Below are positions 54,045 through 63,083 of a DNA stretch of 64,000 nt, piece after piece (positions within the stretch are counted from its first letter, which is position 1; every line of letters starts with the position of its first letter). This DNA comes from Marinomonas hwangdonensis (GTDB lineage: Bacteria > Pseudomonadota > Gammaproteobacteria > Pseudomonadales > Marinomonadaceae). Position numbers and translations under genes: made by a program. Under the pieces are notes generated by a model that was given only the letters and a program-made list of their open reading frames with translations, was not told the DNA's origin and ran no database searches. Location: contig NZ_RIZG01000002.1 in NCBI RefSeq assembly GCF_003721245.1, positions 342,571 to 406,570 on the forward strand. The letters run 5' to 3'.

Positions 54045-56324
54045 TTACCTATATGCGTAACTTTTCAACATGCTAGGTACATCCAGAATCAATGCAATAC
54101 GCCCATCACCTGTAATGGTTGCACCAGCCATACCTGCTGTGCCTTGTAGCATTCTTCCTAAAGGCTTTATAACCACTTCTTCTTGGCCTACCAACTGATC
54201 AACAACAAAGCCCACCTCACTGATACCAACTTGGATAACAACAACGTGCGCCTCTGCAGGCAGCTCAGCCGTATTATTCCCTTTAATTAACCAGTTTTTA
54301 AGGTTAAAAATTGGCAATGTCTTACCGCGAATAACAACGACTCGTTGTCCATCGACGACATTGGTTTTTTTCAGATTAAGATGGAAAATTTCATTAACAC
54401 TCACCAATGGGAAAGCAAACGCCTGATCCGATAACGTCACCATAAGAGTTGGCATAATGGCAAGCGTTAGGGGAACCTTGATATTAAATCTAGATCCTTG
54501 ACCTAAAGCTGACTTAATGTCTAACGTTCCGTTAAGCTGAGAAATCTTGGTCTTAACAACGTCCATGCCGACCCCACGGCCTGACACATCGGTCACAACG
54601 GTTTTGGTTGAAAACCCTGCTGCAAAAATAAGGTTAAAGGCTTCATTATCAGACAATCTTTCTGCCGCGTCTGCGTCCATTAACCCTTTCTCGACAGCTT
54701 TACTGCGAAGAAAATCAGGGTCCATGCCCGCACCATCATCTTCGATGGAAAGTAATATGTGATCACCTTCTTGCTCCGCTGACAAGGTAACCGTACCCAT
54801 TCTAGGCTTGCCGCTTGCTTCGCGAACGTCTGGTGATTCAATACCATGATCCACAGAGTTGCGAACCAAGTGGACAAGCGGGTCAGCTAAGGCTTCTACT
54901 AAGTTTTTATCAAGATCGGTTTCTTCTCCGCGAAGCACTAAGTTAACTTCTTTTTTCATGCTTCGAGCAAGATCTCGCACGACACGTGGAAAACGACCAA
55001 ACACTTTCTTGATTGGTTGCATACGTGTTTTCATCACCGCGTTTTGCAAATCTCCGGTGACCACATCCAGATTTGATACCGCTTTACCCATTGACTCATC
55101 TTCGCTTTGAAGACCTAATCGAACAAGGCGATTTCGAACGAGCACAAGCTCACCCACCATGTTCATAATGTCGTCTAAACGTTTAGTATCAACACGTACT
55201 GTGGTTTCTTGCACTACCGGCGAGTTGGCGGACTTTTCTTTGCTTTGATCAGGATCTGGCTCATGGTGATCTGGGACCACTTTCGCTTTTTCAGCTGGCT
55301 TAGCTTTTGGCTTTGGAGGCGCTTTGGGCGCGACTTTTGGCTTTTCTGGTTCAGCCTTTGACTTACTCTCTTTACTTTGCAAGGTGTCTAGTAAAGACTC
55401 AAATTCATCTTCTGTAATTAAGTCAGACTCTCCTCCGCTTAACCCAGCTTGCTTTTCTGAGCTGTCTTTATCTGTGTCTTTTTTACCACTAGGAGAACCA
55501 CTTTCACCGTGAAGCTTATTCAACAGTTCTTCAAATTCATCTTCCGTAATTTCATCTGAAGAAGCAGACTCAGCAGATGAATTTGCCTTTGGAGCCTCCT
55601 TTTTATCTGGTTTGTCTGTCGAAGAATCACTGAGACCAGGAGCACCGCTGCCATGAAGCTGGTTTAATAAAGCATCAAACTCGTCTTCTGTAATTTCATC
55701 ATCTGATTTTACTTCTGCGACCGATGCTGTTTTTTCGCTGCTACCTGACGCCTCTGAAGAGGCACCACCAAGCGCATCTAATAAAGATTCAAATTCATCG
55801 TCTGATATATCAGCAGGTTCCTCAGACTCAGTTAGTGACTCTGATTCGCTTTCTTCTGGCTCGTCATCGACTACTTCATCGTCTGATGCTTCATCATCTT
55901 CGTCGTCATTTTGGCCCGAAAGCTCTTCTTCTGTCGGAGGAGAAGCATAGGCACTCAAAGCCGCGATCAATTCAGGCGAGGCACGCTCAGGAATACCACC
56001 AGCACGCACTGTATCAAACATTTCATTGACTGCATCAAGTGCTTGTAAAACGATATCCATCAAATTGGAATCTATTTTACGTTGGCCGTTACGCAATATA
56101 TCAAATACGTTTTCGGCATAATGGCAGCAATCAACTAATGCCGTTAACTGTAAAAATCCAGCGCCACCTTTGACGGTATGAAAACCGCGAAAAATTGCAT
56201 TTAGTAACTGTTTATCATTAGGGTTTTGTTCAATGTCTACCAATTGTTCAGAGAGCTGCTCTAGGATTTCACCAGCTTCTACCAAAAAATCTTGTAGAAT
56301 TTCTTCATCGACCTCGAAACTCAT
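54045..56324 (-). CDS. cheA: Chemotaxis histidine kinase CheA with repeated docking motifs in place of P2
   Basis: A 759-residue kinase. P1: phosphorylated His49 in FRGFHTVKGGAGFLQ. Residues 130-320 are acidic, Ser-rich and carry four copies of a helix motif (see the repeat entry). Residues 325-370 are Pro/Lys-rich. P3 dimerisation begins TTVRVDTKRLDDIMNMVGEL (374-393), P4 kinase shows the N-box region LVHLVRNSVDHGIE and G-boxes DDGAGMD and GRGVGMDVV, and P5 is the CheW-like C-terminus. No globular P2 (CheY-binding) domain can be found. It phosphorylates CheY and CheB. Confidence 0.94.
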   Translation of the reverse strand: MSFEVDEEILQDFLVEAGEILEQLSEQLVDIEQNPNDKQLLNAIFRGFHTVKGGAGFLQLTALVDCCHYAENVFDILRNGQRKIDSNLMDIVLQALDAVNEMFDTVRAGGIPERASPELIAALSAYASPPTEEELSGQNDDEDDEASDDEVVDDEPEESESESLTESEEPADISDDEFESLLDALGGASSEASGSSEKTASVAEVKSDDEITEDEFDALLNQLHGSGAPGLSDSSTDKPDKKEAPKANSSAESASSDEITEDEFEELLNKLHGESGSPSGKKDTDKDSSEKQAGLSGGESDLITEDEFESLLDTLQSKESKSKAEPEKPKVAPKAPPKPKAKPAEKAKVVPDHHEPDPDQSKEKSANSPVVQETTVRVDTKRLDDIMNMVGELVLVRNRLVRLGLQSEDESMGKAVSNLDVVTGDLQNAVMKTRMQPIKKVFGRFPRVVRDLARSMKKEVNLVLRGEETDLDKNLVEALADPLVHLVRNSVDHGIESPDVREASGKPRMGTVTLSAEQEGDHILLSIEDDGAGMDPDFLRSKAVEKGLMDADAAERLSDNEAFNLIFAAGFSTKTVVTDVSGRGVGMDVVKTKISQLNGTLDIKSALGQGSRFNIKVPLTLAIMPTLMVTLSDQAFAFPLVSVNEIFHLNLKKTNVVDGQRVVVIRGKTLPIFNLKNWLIKGNNTAELPAEAHVVVIQVGISEVGFVVDQLVGQEEVVIKPLGRMLQGTAGMAGATITGDGRIALILDVPSMLKSYAYR
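55374..55811 (-). repeat. Four repeated FliM/CheZ-like helix motifs in the CheA linker
   Basis: On the protein level the linker has four copies: DISDDEFESLLDALGG (172-187), DEITEDEFDALLNQLHG (209-225), DEITEDEFEELLNKLHG (257-273) and DLITEDEFESLLDTLQ (301-316). Spacing is 37-48 residues of Ser/Gly/Lys-rich sequence. The consensus (I-S/T-x-D-E-F-D/E-x-L-L-D/N-x-L-x-G) is nearly that of the FliM N-terminal CheY-binding peptide and of the CheZ C-terminal helix. Confidence 0.85.
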
Positions 56325-56336
56325 CCTCAGCTCCTT

Positions 56337-57125
56337 CTAGAAACCAAGACTTGATAGCAAGTCGTCTACTTCGTCTTGACTATTCAGTACTTCAGGGTTG
56401 TTTTGTTTATTGATAGATGGGCCGTGTCCACGAGTATCATCGTGTTCGGCTTCACTCTCTTGATGTTCCATACCAGAGATACTATCAACGCGTCCAGCAA
56501 CAGCAACGAGATGCACAAGTTTTTCTTCTACATCACGAATTAAATCATTCACTCTAGTGATCACTTGACCGGTAAGGTCTTGATAACCCTGCTCTAGGAG
56601 AATTGTGTTGAGGTTTGAATGCAATGTGGTGGCACTTTCGTCCGCATAAGATAAGAAAACATCTATGCGTTTATACAGATCACGAAACTCCTGCGGCGTT
56701 AAATCACGTTGGATTAAACGTCCCCAGTCTTTTCTTAGCGCCCGTGCTTGTGATTGTAGTTCACTGGCAACAGGGACACTACTGTCAACCATGTCCATAG
56801 TTTTATTGGCGGCGGCACTAGTTGTTTCAATAACGTAATTTAAGCGGTCGGATGCGTCAGTAATTTTGGTTGCGGAATCATTACCACCTTCACCAATAAC
56901 TAAATCCATAGAATCAATTTGAAAATCACGGATAGCATCATGCAAACTACGGGTTAAACAACCCACTTCGTTGTAAAAACTATTGTGACGAGCCTCACTC
57001 AATTCTTGGATTATTTTTATAGCCCCACTGAAATCGCCCACTTCAAGGTGATTCAGAAGATCTACCGCACCGTCTTTTACTAGGTTTTCAAATTCCACTA
57101 ATCCAGACCCCAATACTTTTGACAT
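56337..57125 (-). CDS. cheZ: Chemotaxis phosphatase CheZ
   Basis: A 262-residue helical protein that dephosphorylates CheY-P. The four-helix core holds the catalytic Gln in LEQGYQDLTGQVITRV, as in E. coli CheZ. The extreme C-terminus, NSQDEVDDLLSSLGF, is the flexible CheY-binding helix, almost identical in pattern to E. coli. It lies ten bases downstream of cheY and 12 upstream of cheA. Confidence 0.93.
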   Translation of the reverse strand: MSKVLGSGLVEFENLVKDGAVDLLNHLEVGDFSGAIKIIQELSEARHNSFYNEVGCLTRSLHDAIRDFQIDSMDLVIGEGGNDSATKITDASDRLNYVIETTSAAANKTMDMVDSSVPVASELQSQARALRKDWGRLIQRDLTPQEFRDLYKRIDVFLSYADESATTLHSNLNTILLEQGYQDLTGQVITRVNDLIRDVEEKLVHLVAVAGRVDSISGMEHQESEAEHDDTRGHGPSINKQNNPEVLNSQDEVDDLLSSLGF

Positions 57126-57134
57126 CGAAAATCC

Positions 57135-57527
57135 TTATTTAGCAGCGTCTATTCGTTCGAATATTTTCTCAATTTTTTCTTTGAGGGCTACCGCAGTAAA
57201 TGGCTTGACAACATAACCGTTAACACCCGCTTGCGCAGCGGCAATAATTTGATCACGTTTTGCCTCAGCCGTTACCATAAGAACCGGAATGCTTTTTAAT
57301 TTCTCATCCGCTCGCACAGCACGCAACAACTCAATTCCTGTCATACCCGGCATATTCCAGTCTGTTACAAGAAAATCGATCGTTCCACCTTGAAGTATCG
57401 GCAAGGCTGTTGTTCCATCATCTGCTTCAACTGTATTGGTAAACCCTAAATCCCGTAACAGGTTTTTAATGATTCGTCTCATTGTCGAGAAGTCATCAAC
57501 AATTAGGATTTTCATATTTTTATCCAA
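57135..57527 (-). CDS. cheY: Chemotaxis response regulator CheY
   Basis: A 130-residue single-domain receiver. Acidic pair Asp11-Asp12, phosphoacceptor Asp56 in [13 protein letters not shown], Thr86 region LMVTAEAK and Lys108 in VVKPF. Phospho-CheY binds the flagellar switch. The start is taken at TTG 57527 ([13 protein letters not shown]), five bases after a GGAGG site; the ATG at 57515 (MKILIVDD) is an alternative. It heads the run cheY-cheZ-cheA-cheB after fliA. Confidence 0.95.
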   Translation of the reverse strand: MDKNMKILIVDDFSTMRRIIKNLLRDLGFTNTVEADDGTTALPILQGGTIDFLVTDWNMPGMTGIELLRAVRADEKLKSIPVLMVTAEAKRDQIIAAAQAGVNGYVVKPFTAVALKEKIEKIFERIDAAK

Positions 57528-57569
57528 TGCAACCTCCACACCCCAAAGGTAATATTTCACCGCTCATAA

Positions 57570-58307
57570 TTAATCTCGCCAATCGCTTAGTCTAGCCCTT
57601 AATCGCATAGCCGCTTGACTATGAATTTGACTGACCCTTGATTCACTGACACCTAGTACAGCACCAATTTCTTTTAAGTTGAGCTCTTCATTATAATAAA
57701 GAGACAAAATCAACTTTTCTCTTTCTGGTAAATTATCAATTTCTTTTGCCAGTTGACTCTGAAAATCCCCCTCCTCAACTAATGAGTAAGGTGTATTGTG
57801 AGACTCTGACTCGACACTGTCTAAACTAGTTGTATCAGAGTCTAGCATTTCTTCATAGCTAAACAACTGAGTAGACAGCGAAGAATGTATCATTTCATGA
57901 TATTCATCTATTTTGATACCCATGTGAGACGCAACTTCCAGATCGGAAGCATCACGACCTAGCGTTGCTTCCAACTCCCTTATTGCACTAGACACAGCAC
58001 GACCATTTCTGCGAACGGAGCGAGGAGCCCAATCGGTTTTACGTACTTCATCCATGATAGAACCACGAATGCGGATACCTGCATACGTTTCAAAGCTCGC
58101 CCCTTTCGTGGATTCGAAACGTTTATAAGCCTCAATCAACCCCATCATACCGGCTTGTATAAGGTCATCAACGTCAACACTATCGGGCAATCGAGCCAAT
58201 AAATGATAAGCAATTTTCTTTACCAAATATCCATATTGCTCGACTATCACATCGACAGCCAACGTTGCTTTTTTAGAATATGTGTTATATCCGCTCTTTA
58301 TCTGCAT
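57570..58307 (-). CDS. fliA: RNA polymerase sigma factor FliA (sigma-28)
   Basis: A 245-residue sigma factor for late flagellar and chemotaxis genes. Region 2: YLVKKIAYHLLARLPDSVDV, DDLIQAGMMGLIEAYKRFE and YAGIRIRGSIMDEVRKTDW; region 3 and region 4 with NLKEIGAVLGVSESRVSQIHSQA. The start is taken at ATG 58307 (MQIKSGYNTYSKK); the frame opens at TTG 58355 with extra residues that are not family-like. It follows flhF directly, without the flhG/fleN gene usual in between. Confidence 0.95.
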   Translation of the reverse strand: MQIKSGYNTYSKKATLAVDVIVEQYGYLVKKIAYHLLARLPDSVDVDDLIQAGMMGLIEAYKRFESTKGASFETYAGIRIRGSIMDEVRKTDWAPRSVRRNGRAVSSAIRELEATLGRDASDLEVASHMGIKIDEYHEMIHSSLSTQLFSYEEMLDSDTTSLDSVESESHNTPYSLVEEGDFQSQLAKEIDNLPEREKLILSLYYNEELNLKEIGAVLGVSESRVSQIHSQAAMRLRARLSDWRD

Positions 58308-58403
58308 AAAAAAATTTAAGCAACCTTTATCATTTAAACATGTCGCGATCACCAACTGTACTACATAGTTTAGTGCAACGCTTTCAGTAATAACATATTT
58401 TTA

Positions 58404-59696
58404 CTAGCTACCGTACTTTAATGATCCGTAAAGCTGACTGTAGTGCTCAGCCGTATAAACCGCTCTACTGATCAGGTTATGTGCGCGTGCAGGTTCTATG
58501 TCATCGGGAATTCGCTGACCATCAGCAATATAAACGACGGGCAACCCTTCTTCTATAACAACACTAATTGCTTCACCAAGTGATGCCGACTCATCTAACT
58601 TACTTAAGACACAGCCATCTAATTGTACTTGGGAATAAATATCGACAACTGTCTTTAATACTTGCCTTTGGCTTGTACAAGGTAGAACCAATAGTTTTTT
58701 GAGACTTGCGCGCGCTCTTTTCATCATCAGCAACTGGCGCTCTAAGTTTGAATCTCTCGGATTCATGCCCGCTGTATCGACTAGGACCAAAGAATAATGG
58801 GCATATTTAGCCAACACTTCATTCAGATCGGAATATTCATTTACTACTTCAACCGGCACATTCAAAATACGACCAAAGGTTCTTAGCTGCTCATGGGCCG
58901 CAATTCGATAGGTATCGGTAGTAATTAGCACAACTCCATCCGAACCATGTTTTAACACATGCTGAGCGGCAATTTTACCAATTGATGTCGTTTTGCCGAC
59001 ACCCGTTGGCCCCATAAATGCGATACAGCCTTTGAGTTCTGGCGAGCCTGAACGAACAGGAATATAATCAGCCAAGTGAGCAAGAAGACGATTCCAGTCA
59101 TCTTCGCGCCCCTTAAGATCAATATCATCGATGAGCCTTGAAATAACAAAATCAGACAAACCTAACTTTTTAAGTTTCTCACGGGTTCGTATTTCGATCG
59201 CATTTTCTTTTAGCTCGGAACGCTCTTCACTGCGTTGACGCTGCTCAAGCATGGCTTTGACATTCTTAAGCTCCTGCTCCATATCACGCAATTGCTTATC
59301 GCTTTCATTCTTTTGAATAGACAAAGATTCGGCAATACCAATGTCCTCTTTGTCCTTTTCTAGAGGTGGCATTTCAAATGCAACAGAGGAGCGTTTGTCA
59401 GTGGGACGAACAGGAGAATTCTGAACAGGTGCTTGTTGCTTAGCTCTCTCAATGCGCTCTAGATACTCGGCACTGGGGTCGGTTTTATTTTCGGTTCGTT
59501 CTGGCTGGTAGTTAGGCTGACGCTTTGGCGCCATAGAGGGAGGGAGAGATCCGTCATAATCTAGGGCCGCAACAATCTCTATCTCGCCAGTAGGCAGACG
59601 TTGATTTGACAAAATGACCGCATCGGGGCCAACAGCATCACGAACCTTGCGTATCGCTTGCCGCATGTCAGGTGCTCGAAACCGCCTAATTTGCAT
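58404..59696 (-). CDS. flhF: Flagellar biosynthesis GTPase FlhF
   Basis: A 430-residue SRP-type GTPase that marks the cell pole for flagellar assembly. An N-terminal B domain (MQIRRFRAPDMRQAIRKVRD, AVGPDAVILSNQ) and a charged linker precede the NG domain: G1 GPTGVGKTTS (229-238), TTDTYRIAAHEQL, G3 VDTAGM and G4-like LSKLDESASLGE. It works with FlhG in most polar flagellates; no flhG follows here. The 100-base gap from flhA could hold a promoter. Confidence 0.95.
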   Translation of the reverse strand: MQIRRFRAPDMRQAIRKVRDAVGPDAVILSNQRLPTGEIEIVAALDYDGSLPPSMAPKRQPNYQPERTENKTDPSAEYLERIERAKQQAPVQNSPVRPTDKRSSVAFEMPPLEKDKEDIGIAESLSIQKNESDKQLRDMEQELKNVKAMLEQRQRSEERSELKENAIEIRTREKLKKLGLSDFVISRLIDDIDLKGREDDWNRLLAHLADYIPVRSGSPELKGCIAFMGPTGVGKTTSIGKIAAQHVLKHGSDGVVLITTDTYRIAAHEQLRTFGRILNVPVEVVNEYSDLNEVLAKYAHYSLVLVDTAGMNPRDSNLERQLLMMKRARASLKKLLVLPCTSQRQVLKTVVDIYSQVQLDGCVLSKLDESASLGEAISVVIEEGLPVVYIADGQRIPDDIEPARAHNLISRAVYTAEHYSQLYGSLKYGS

Positions 59697-59797
59697 GAAT
59701 AAACCAATCCTTTCAGTGTATTTTTCTTACAAATCCATAGCTTACCCGAAAGATCTTGATAAATATAGATACATTACATCACGTAGATAGGGCATAC

Positions 59798-61915
59798 CTA
59801 TTGACCAATCACACCGACCACAGTGATACGCTTATGATCTGGCACTTCTTGGTAAGACAACACCGACATATTGACCATACCATATCGCATAAATCGCGCT
59901 AACATAGGACGTATAGGGGCAGAAACAATCAAGATTGGCGTATTCCCCATCGCCTCTTGCTGCTCCGCGGATTGGCGCAATGTCGTCTGCAACTGCTCTG
60001 CCATTTGAGGTTCTAATATAAGCGCCTCTTCATTTTTTATCCCTGACTGCTGACTTTGCTGCACCGTCTGCATTAGCATTTTCTCAAGTTGAGGATCCAA
60101 GGTTAATACAGGGATTTCTTCCACACCATCTGCCAAGGTTTGTATGATCAAACGAGACAATGAGGTGCGTACTGCCGCTGTTAAAATCATTGGGTCTTGG
60201 GTTTTTGGTTGGACCCCCATGATGGATTCAGCAATCGTGCGCATATCTCTTAATGGCACACCCTCTATTAGCAAATTCTGTAGTACTTTAAGTAACACAC
60301 TTAAAGGAACAGTATTAGGCACCAACTCTTCAGCTAATTTTGGGTTGTATTGTTTCAATAAACTCAACAATTGCTGTACTTCATCATGACCAATTAATTC
60401 ATAAGCATGCTTATGCATAATTTGATTTATATGGGTTGCCACAACGGTACTAACATCCACCACGGTATAGCCATAGGTCTGAGCTTGATCACGTTTTTTC
60501 GGATCAATCCATACCGCATCCAAACCAAAAGACGGATCCTTACCTGGTATACCATCAACAGTGCCAAATACCTGACCTGGATCAATGGCTAAATCCTTAT
60601 CTGGGTGAACTTCAGCTTCGGCCAGACTTACTCCCATTAGCGTTACACGATAAGCGTTTGGCATTAAATCCAAATTGTCGCGAATGTGAACACTTGGCAC
60701 CAAGAAACCAAGATCTTGAGAAAGCTTTCTTCTTACGCCCTTGATACGCGCTAGTAACTCGCCGCCTTGTGATTTATCAACCAAAGGAATCAGTCGATAA
60801 CCGACCTCTAACCCCAACATATCAACCGGTGCAACATCGTCCCAACTAAGGTCTTTTACTTCCGCTGGGGCTGAATTGTCGCCCATTTTTTTGCTGGCGC
60901 CTTTTGCTACCTGTTTTGTTTTTTGTTTTTTCCGGTATTCAAGAAAATACGCCAAGCCGCCCAGACATGCCGCCAGGGACAGAAAAGAAAAATGCGGCAT
61001 ACCAGGAACAATTCCCATTACTGTCATCACGCCCGCTGCCACATAAAGCGCTTTAGGAGAACCAAACATCTGCGTAACAATCTGTGACCCCATGTCGCCA
61101 GATTCATTGACACGAGTTACCATTATGGCAGCCGCAGTAGACAGCATAAGGGATGGCAACTGCGCTACCAAGCCATCTCCGATCGTTAACAAGGAGTAAC
61201 GCTCAACCGCTTCAGTGAAAGAAAGGTCATGCTGGGCCATACCCACACCCAAGCCACCAATGATATTAATGCCCAGTATTAATAAACCCGCAACGGCATC
61301 GCCCTTAACGAATTTAGACGCACCGTCCATCGAGCCATAAAATTCGGCTTCAGACGCGATTTCCATACGACGCTGTTTCGCTTGCTCAGCATCTATCATA
61401 CCCGCATTTAAATCTGCATCGATCGCCATTTGTTTACCAGGCATGGCGTCCAAAGTAAATCGGGCACTTACTTCCGAAATACGCCCAGCACCCTTTGTGA
61501 CTACAGCAAAGTTGATAATCATCAAAATAGCAAAAACCACAAAGCCAACAACGTAATTACCACCGATAACCACTTCACCAAAGGCCTGGATTACTTTACC
61601 CGCGGCATCCGGACCTTCATGACCATCCAGAAGAACGACTCGCGTAGAAGCCACATTTAGAGCCAACCTCATCAATGTGGACACCAACAAAACCGTTGGA
61701 AAAACAGCGAAATCTAGAGGGCGTAGCGAATAGACAGCCACCAACAAAACGACGATAGCCAAAGCAATATTAAAGGTAAAAAGTACATCCAGAAGAAAAG
61801 CGGGAATAGGAAGTATCATCATCGCTAATAGCGACAACAACAAAATGGGAATACCTAGATTCCCGCGAAAAACTCCTTGCACTTGTCCCGAAAACCGGCC
61901 GCGATCAAAGTTCAA
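59798..61915 (-). CDS. flhA: Flagellar export gate protein FlhA
   Basis: A 705-residue component of the flagellar type III export gate. The N-terminal eight-TM part includes the FHIPEP signature as TRLALNVASTRVVLLDGHEG and GFVVFAILMIINFAVVTKGAGRISEVSARFTLDAMPGKQMAID; the C-terminal cytosolic domain (after about residue 330) docks chaperones and substrates. The length matches the family. The gene is part of the fliQ-fliR-flhB-flhA-flhF run. Confidence 0.96.
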   Translation of the reverse strand: MNFDRGRFSGQVQGVFRGNLGIPILLLSLLAMMILPIPAFLLDVLFTFNIALAIVVLLVAVYSLRPLDFAVFPTVLLVSTLMRLALNVASTRVVLLDGHEGPDAAGKVIQAFGEVVIGGNYVVGFVVFAILMIINFAVVTKGAGRISEVSARFTLDAMPGKQMAIDADLNAGMIDAEQAKQRRMEIASEAEFYGSMDGASKFVKGDAVAGLLILGINIIGGLGVGMAQHDLSFTEAVERYSLLTIGDGLVAQLPSLMLSTAAAIMVTRVNESGDMGSQIVTQMFGSPKALYVAAGVMTVMGIVPGMPHFSFLSLAACLGGLAYFLEYRKKQKTKQVAKGASKKMGDNSAPAEVKDLSWDDVAPVDMLGLEVGYRLIPLVDKSQGGELLARIKGVRRKLSQDLGFLVPSVHIRDNLDLMPNAYRVTLMGVSLAEAEVHPDKDLAIDPGQVFGTVDGIPGKDPSFGLDAVWIDPKKRDQAQTYGYTVVDVSTVVATHINQIMHKHAYELIGHDEVQQLLSLLKQYNPKLAEELVPNTVPLSVLLKVLQNLLIEGVPLRDMRTIAESIMGVQPKTQDPMILTAAVRTSLSRLIIQTLADGVEEIPVLTLDPQLEKMLMQTVQQSQQSGIKNEEALILEPQMAEQLQTTLRQSAEQQEAMGNTPILIVSAPIRPMLARFMRYGMVNMSVLSYQEVPDHKRITVVGVIGQ

Positions 61916-61946
61916 ACGACATCCCTACAGAAAAAACAGTTCATAA

Positions 61947-63083
61947 TTAACTTCCGTCCCATTGAAACTCTTCAGGCACATCTAGCGAAGGCATTGCTCC
62001 AGGCATAGGAGCCCCCATTCTCGCATTGCGTAATTGATATACGTAGGCAAGCAACTGAGCGACAACTTTAAACAAACCTTCGGGGATTTCATCACCAATC
62101 TCAGTGTGAAAATAAATCGCCCTTGCGAGTGCGGGCGATTGTATCACAGGGATATCATAGTGATTGCCTACTTCACGAATTTTCAACGCAATAAAATCCC
62201 CCCCTTTTGCCAGCATTACAGGCGCACTGCCGCCAGACTGATCGTACTTTAGAGCGACAGAGAAATGCGTAGGGTTAGTAATAATGACATCTGCCTTTGG
62301 CACATCTGACATCATTCGATTCATTGCTGCTTGTCGTTGTAACTGACGAATTCTGCCTCGAACCTGAGGATCACCCTCTTGTTGTTTAAATTCGTCTTTT
62401 ACTTCTTGTTTGGTCATCTTTAACTTTTCTTTGTGAGACCAAACTTGAAAGGGAACATCAATCGCAGCAATAAAAGCCAACGCCAAGCTGATAAAGATAA
62501 ATGACCAAATGATAATATCGATACCATGCGCAAGCGATAATTCAATAGACTGAAAAGTAAGCCCTAGCGTTTCGGGTAAAAAGTAACGTATTACTAGAAA
62601 AGCTACCCCTCCCACCAAAGTCACTTTGGCGATGGACTTAAAAAGCTCGACCAAAGATTGTACCGAAAACATTCTTTTCAAGCCCGCGATAGGATCCATC
62701 TTACTGAGCTTAGGCGTCACAGGCTCCCAAGAGAAACCCAGTCCACCCAATGCAACGCTACCAATAATACCCGCTACCGCTAAAACCGACATCAGCAATA
62801 CCATGGAGTCCATGATACTAACCACGGAAACATAGAGATGAAAAATCATTCGGTTAAGATCGAACAGGTCTTCTCTTTCAACTAAAAAATTAAAATTGAA
62901 GGAGTCAGCCAAGTCTCTGACTAACAGCGTCCCCGTACCATAAATGGTCACAGCAGCCACAATAAGCAGAAGGGCAGAACTCAGATCTTTAGATCGAGGC
63001 AAATTACCTTTATCGCGCGCATCCTGTAATTTCTTACTACTGGCGCTTTCGGTTTTTTCACTACCGTCTTCGTTTTCAGCCAT
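61947..63083 (-). CDS. flhB: Flagellar export specificity protein FlhB
   Basis: A 378-residue membrane protein with four TM segments and a cytoplasmic domain. The autocleavage site NPTH is at residues 270-273 in VIITNPTHFSVALKYD; cleavage allows the switch from hook to filament export, triggered by FliK. The N-terminus EDGSEKTESASSKKLQDARD is characteristic. It overlaps the fliR stop by eight bases. Confidence 0.96.
   Translation of the reverse strand: MAENEDGSEKTESASSKKLQDARDKGNLPRSKDLSSALLLIVAAVTIYGTGTLLVRDLADSFNFNFLVEREDLFDLNRMIFHLYVSVVSIMDSMVLLMSVLAVAGIIGSVALGGLGFSWEPVTPKLSKMDPIAGLKRMFSVQSLVELFKSIAKVTLVGGVAFLVIRYFLPETLGLTFQSIELSLAHGIDIIIWSFIFISLALAFIAAIDVPFQVWSHKEKLKMTKQEVKDEFKQQEGDPQVRGRIRQLQRQAAMNRMMSDVPKADVIITNPTHFSVALKYDQSGGSAPVMLAKGGDFIALKIREVGNHYDIPVIQSPALARAIYFHTEIGDEIPEGLFKVVAQLLAYVYQLRNARMGAPMPGAMPSLDVPEEFQWDGS

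Noticed and set aside
54680-56029. Several plus-strand and alternative frames over cheA
   Set aside because: They are shadows of the strongly supported cheA frame and have no independent start signals or domains.
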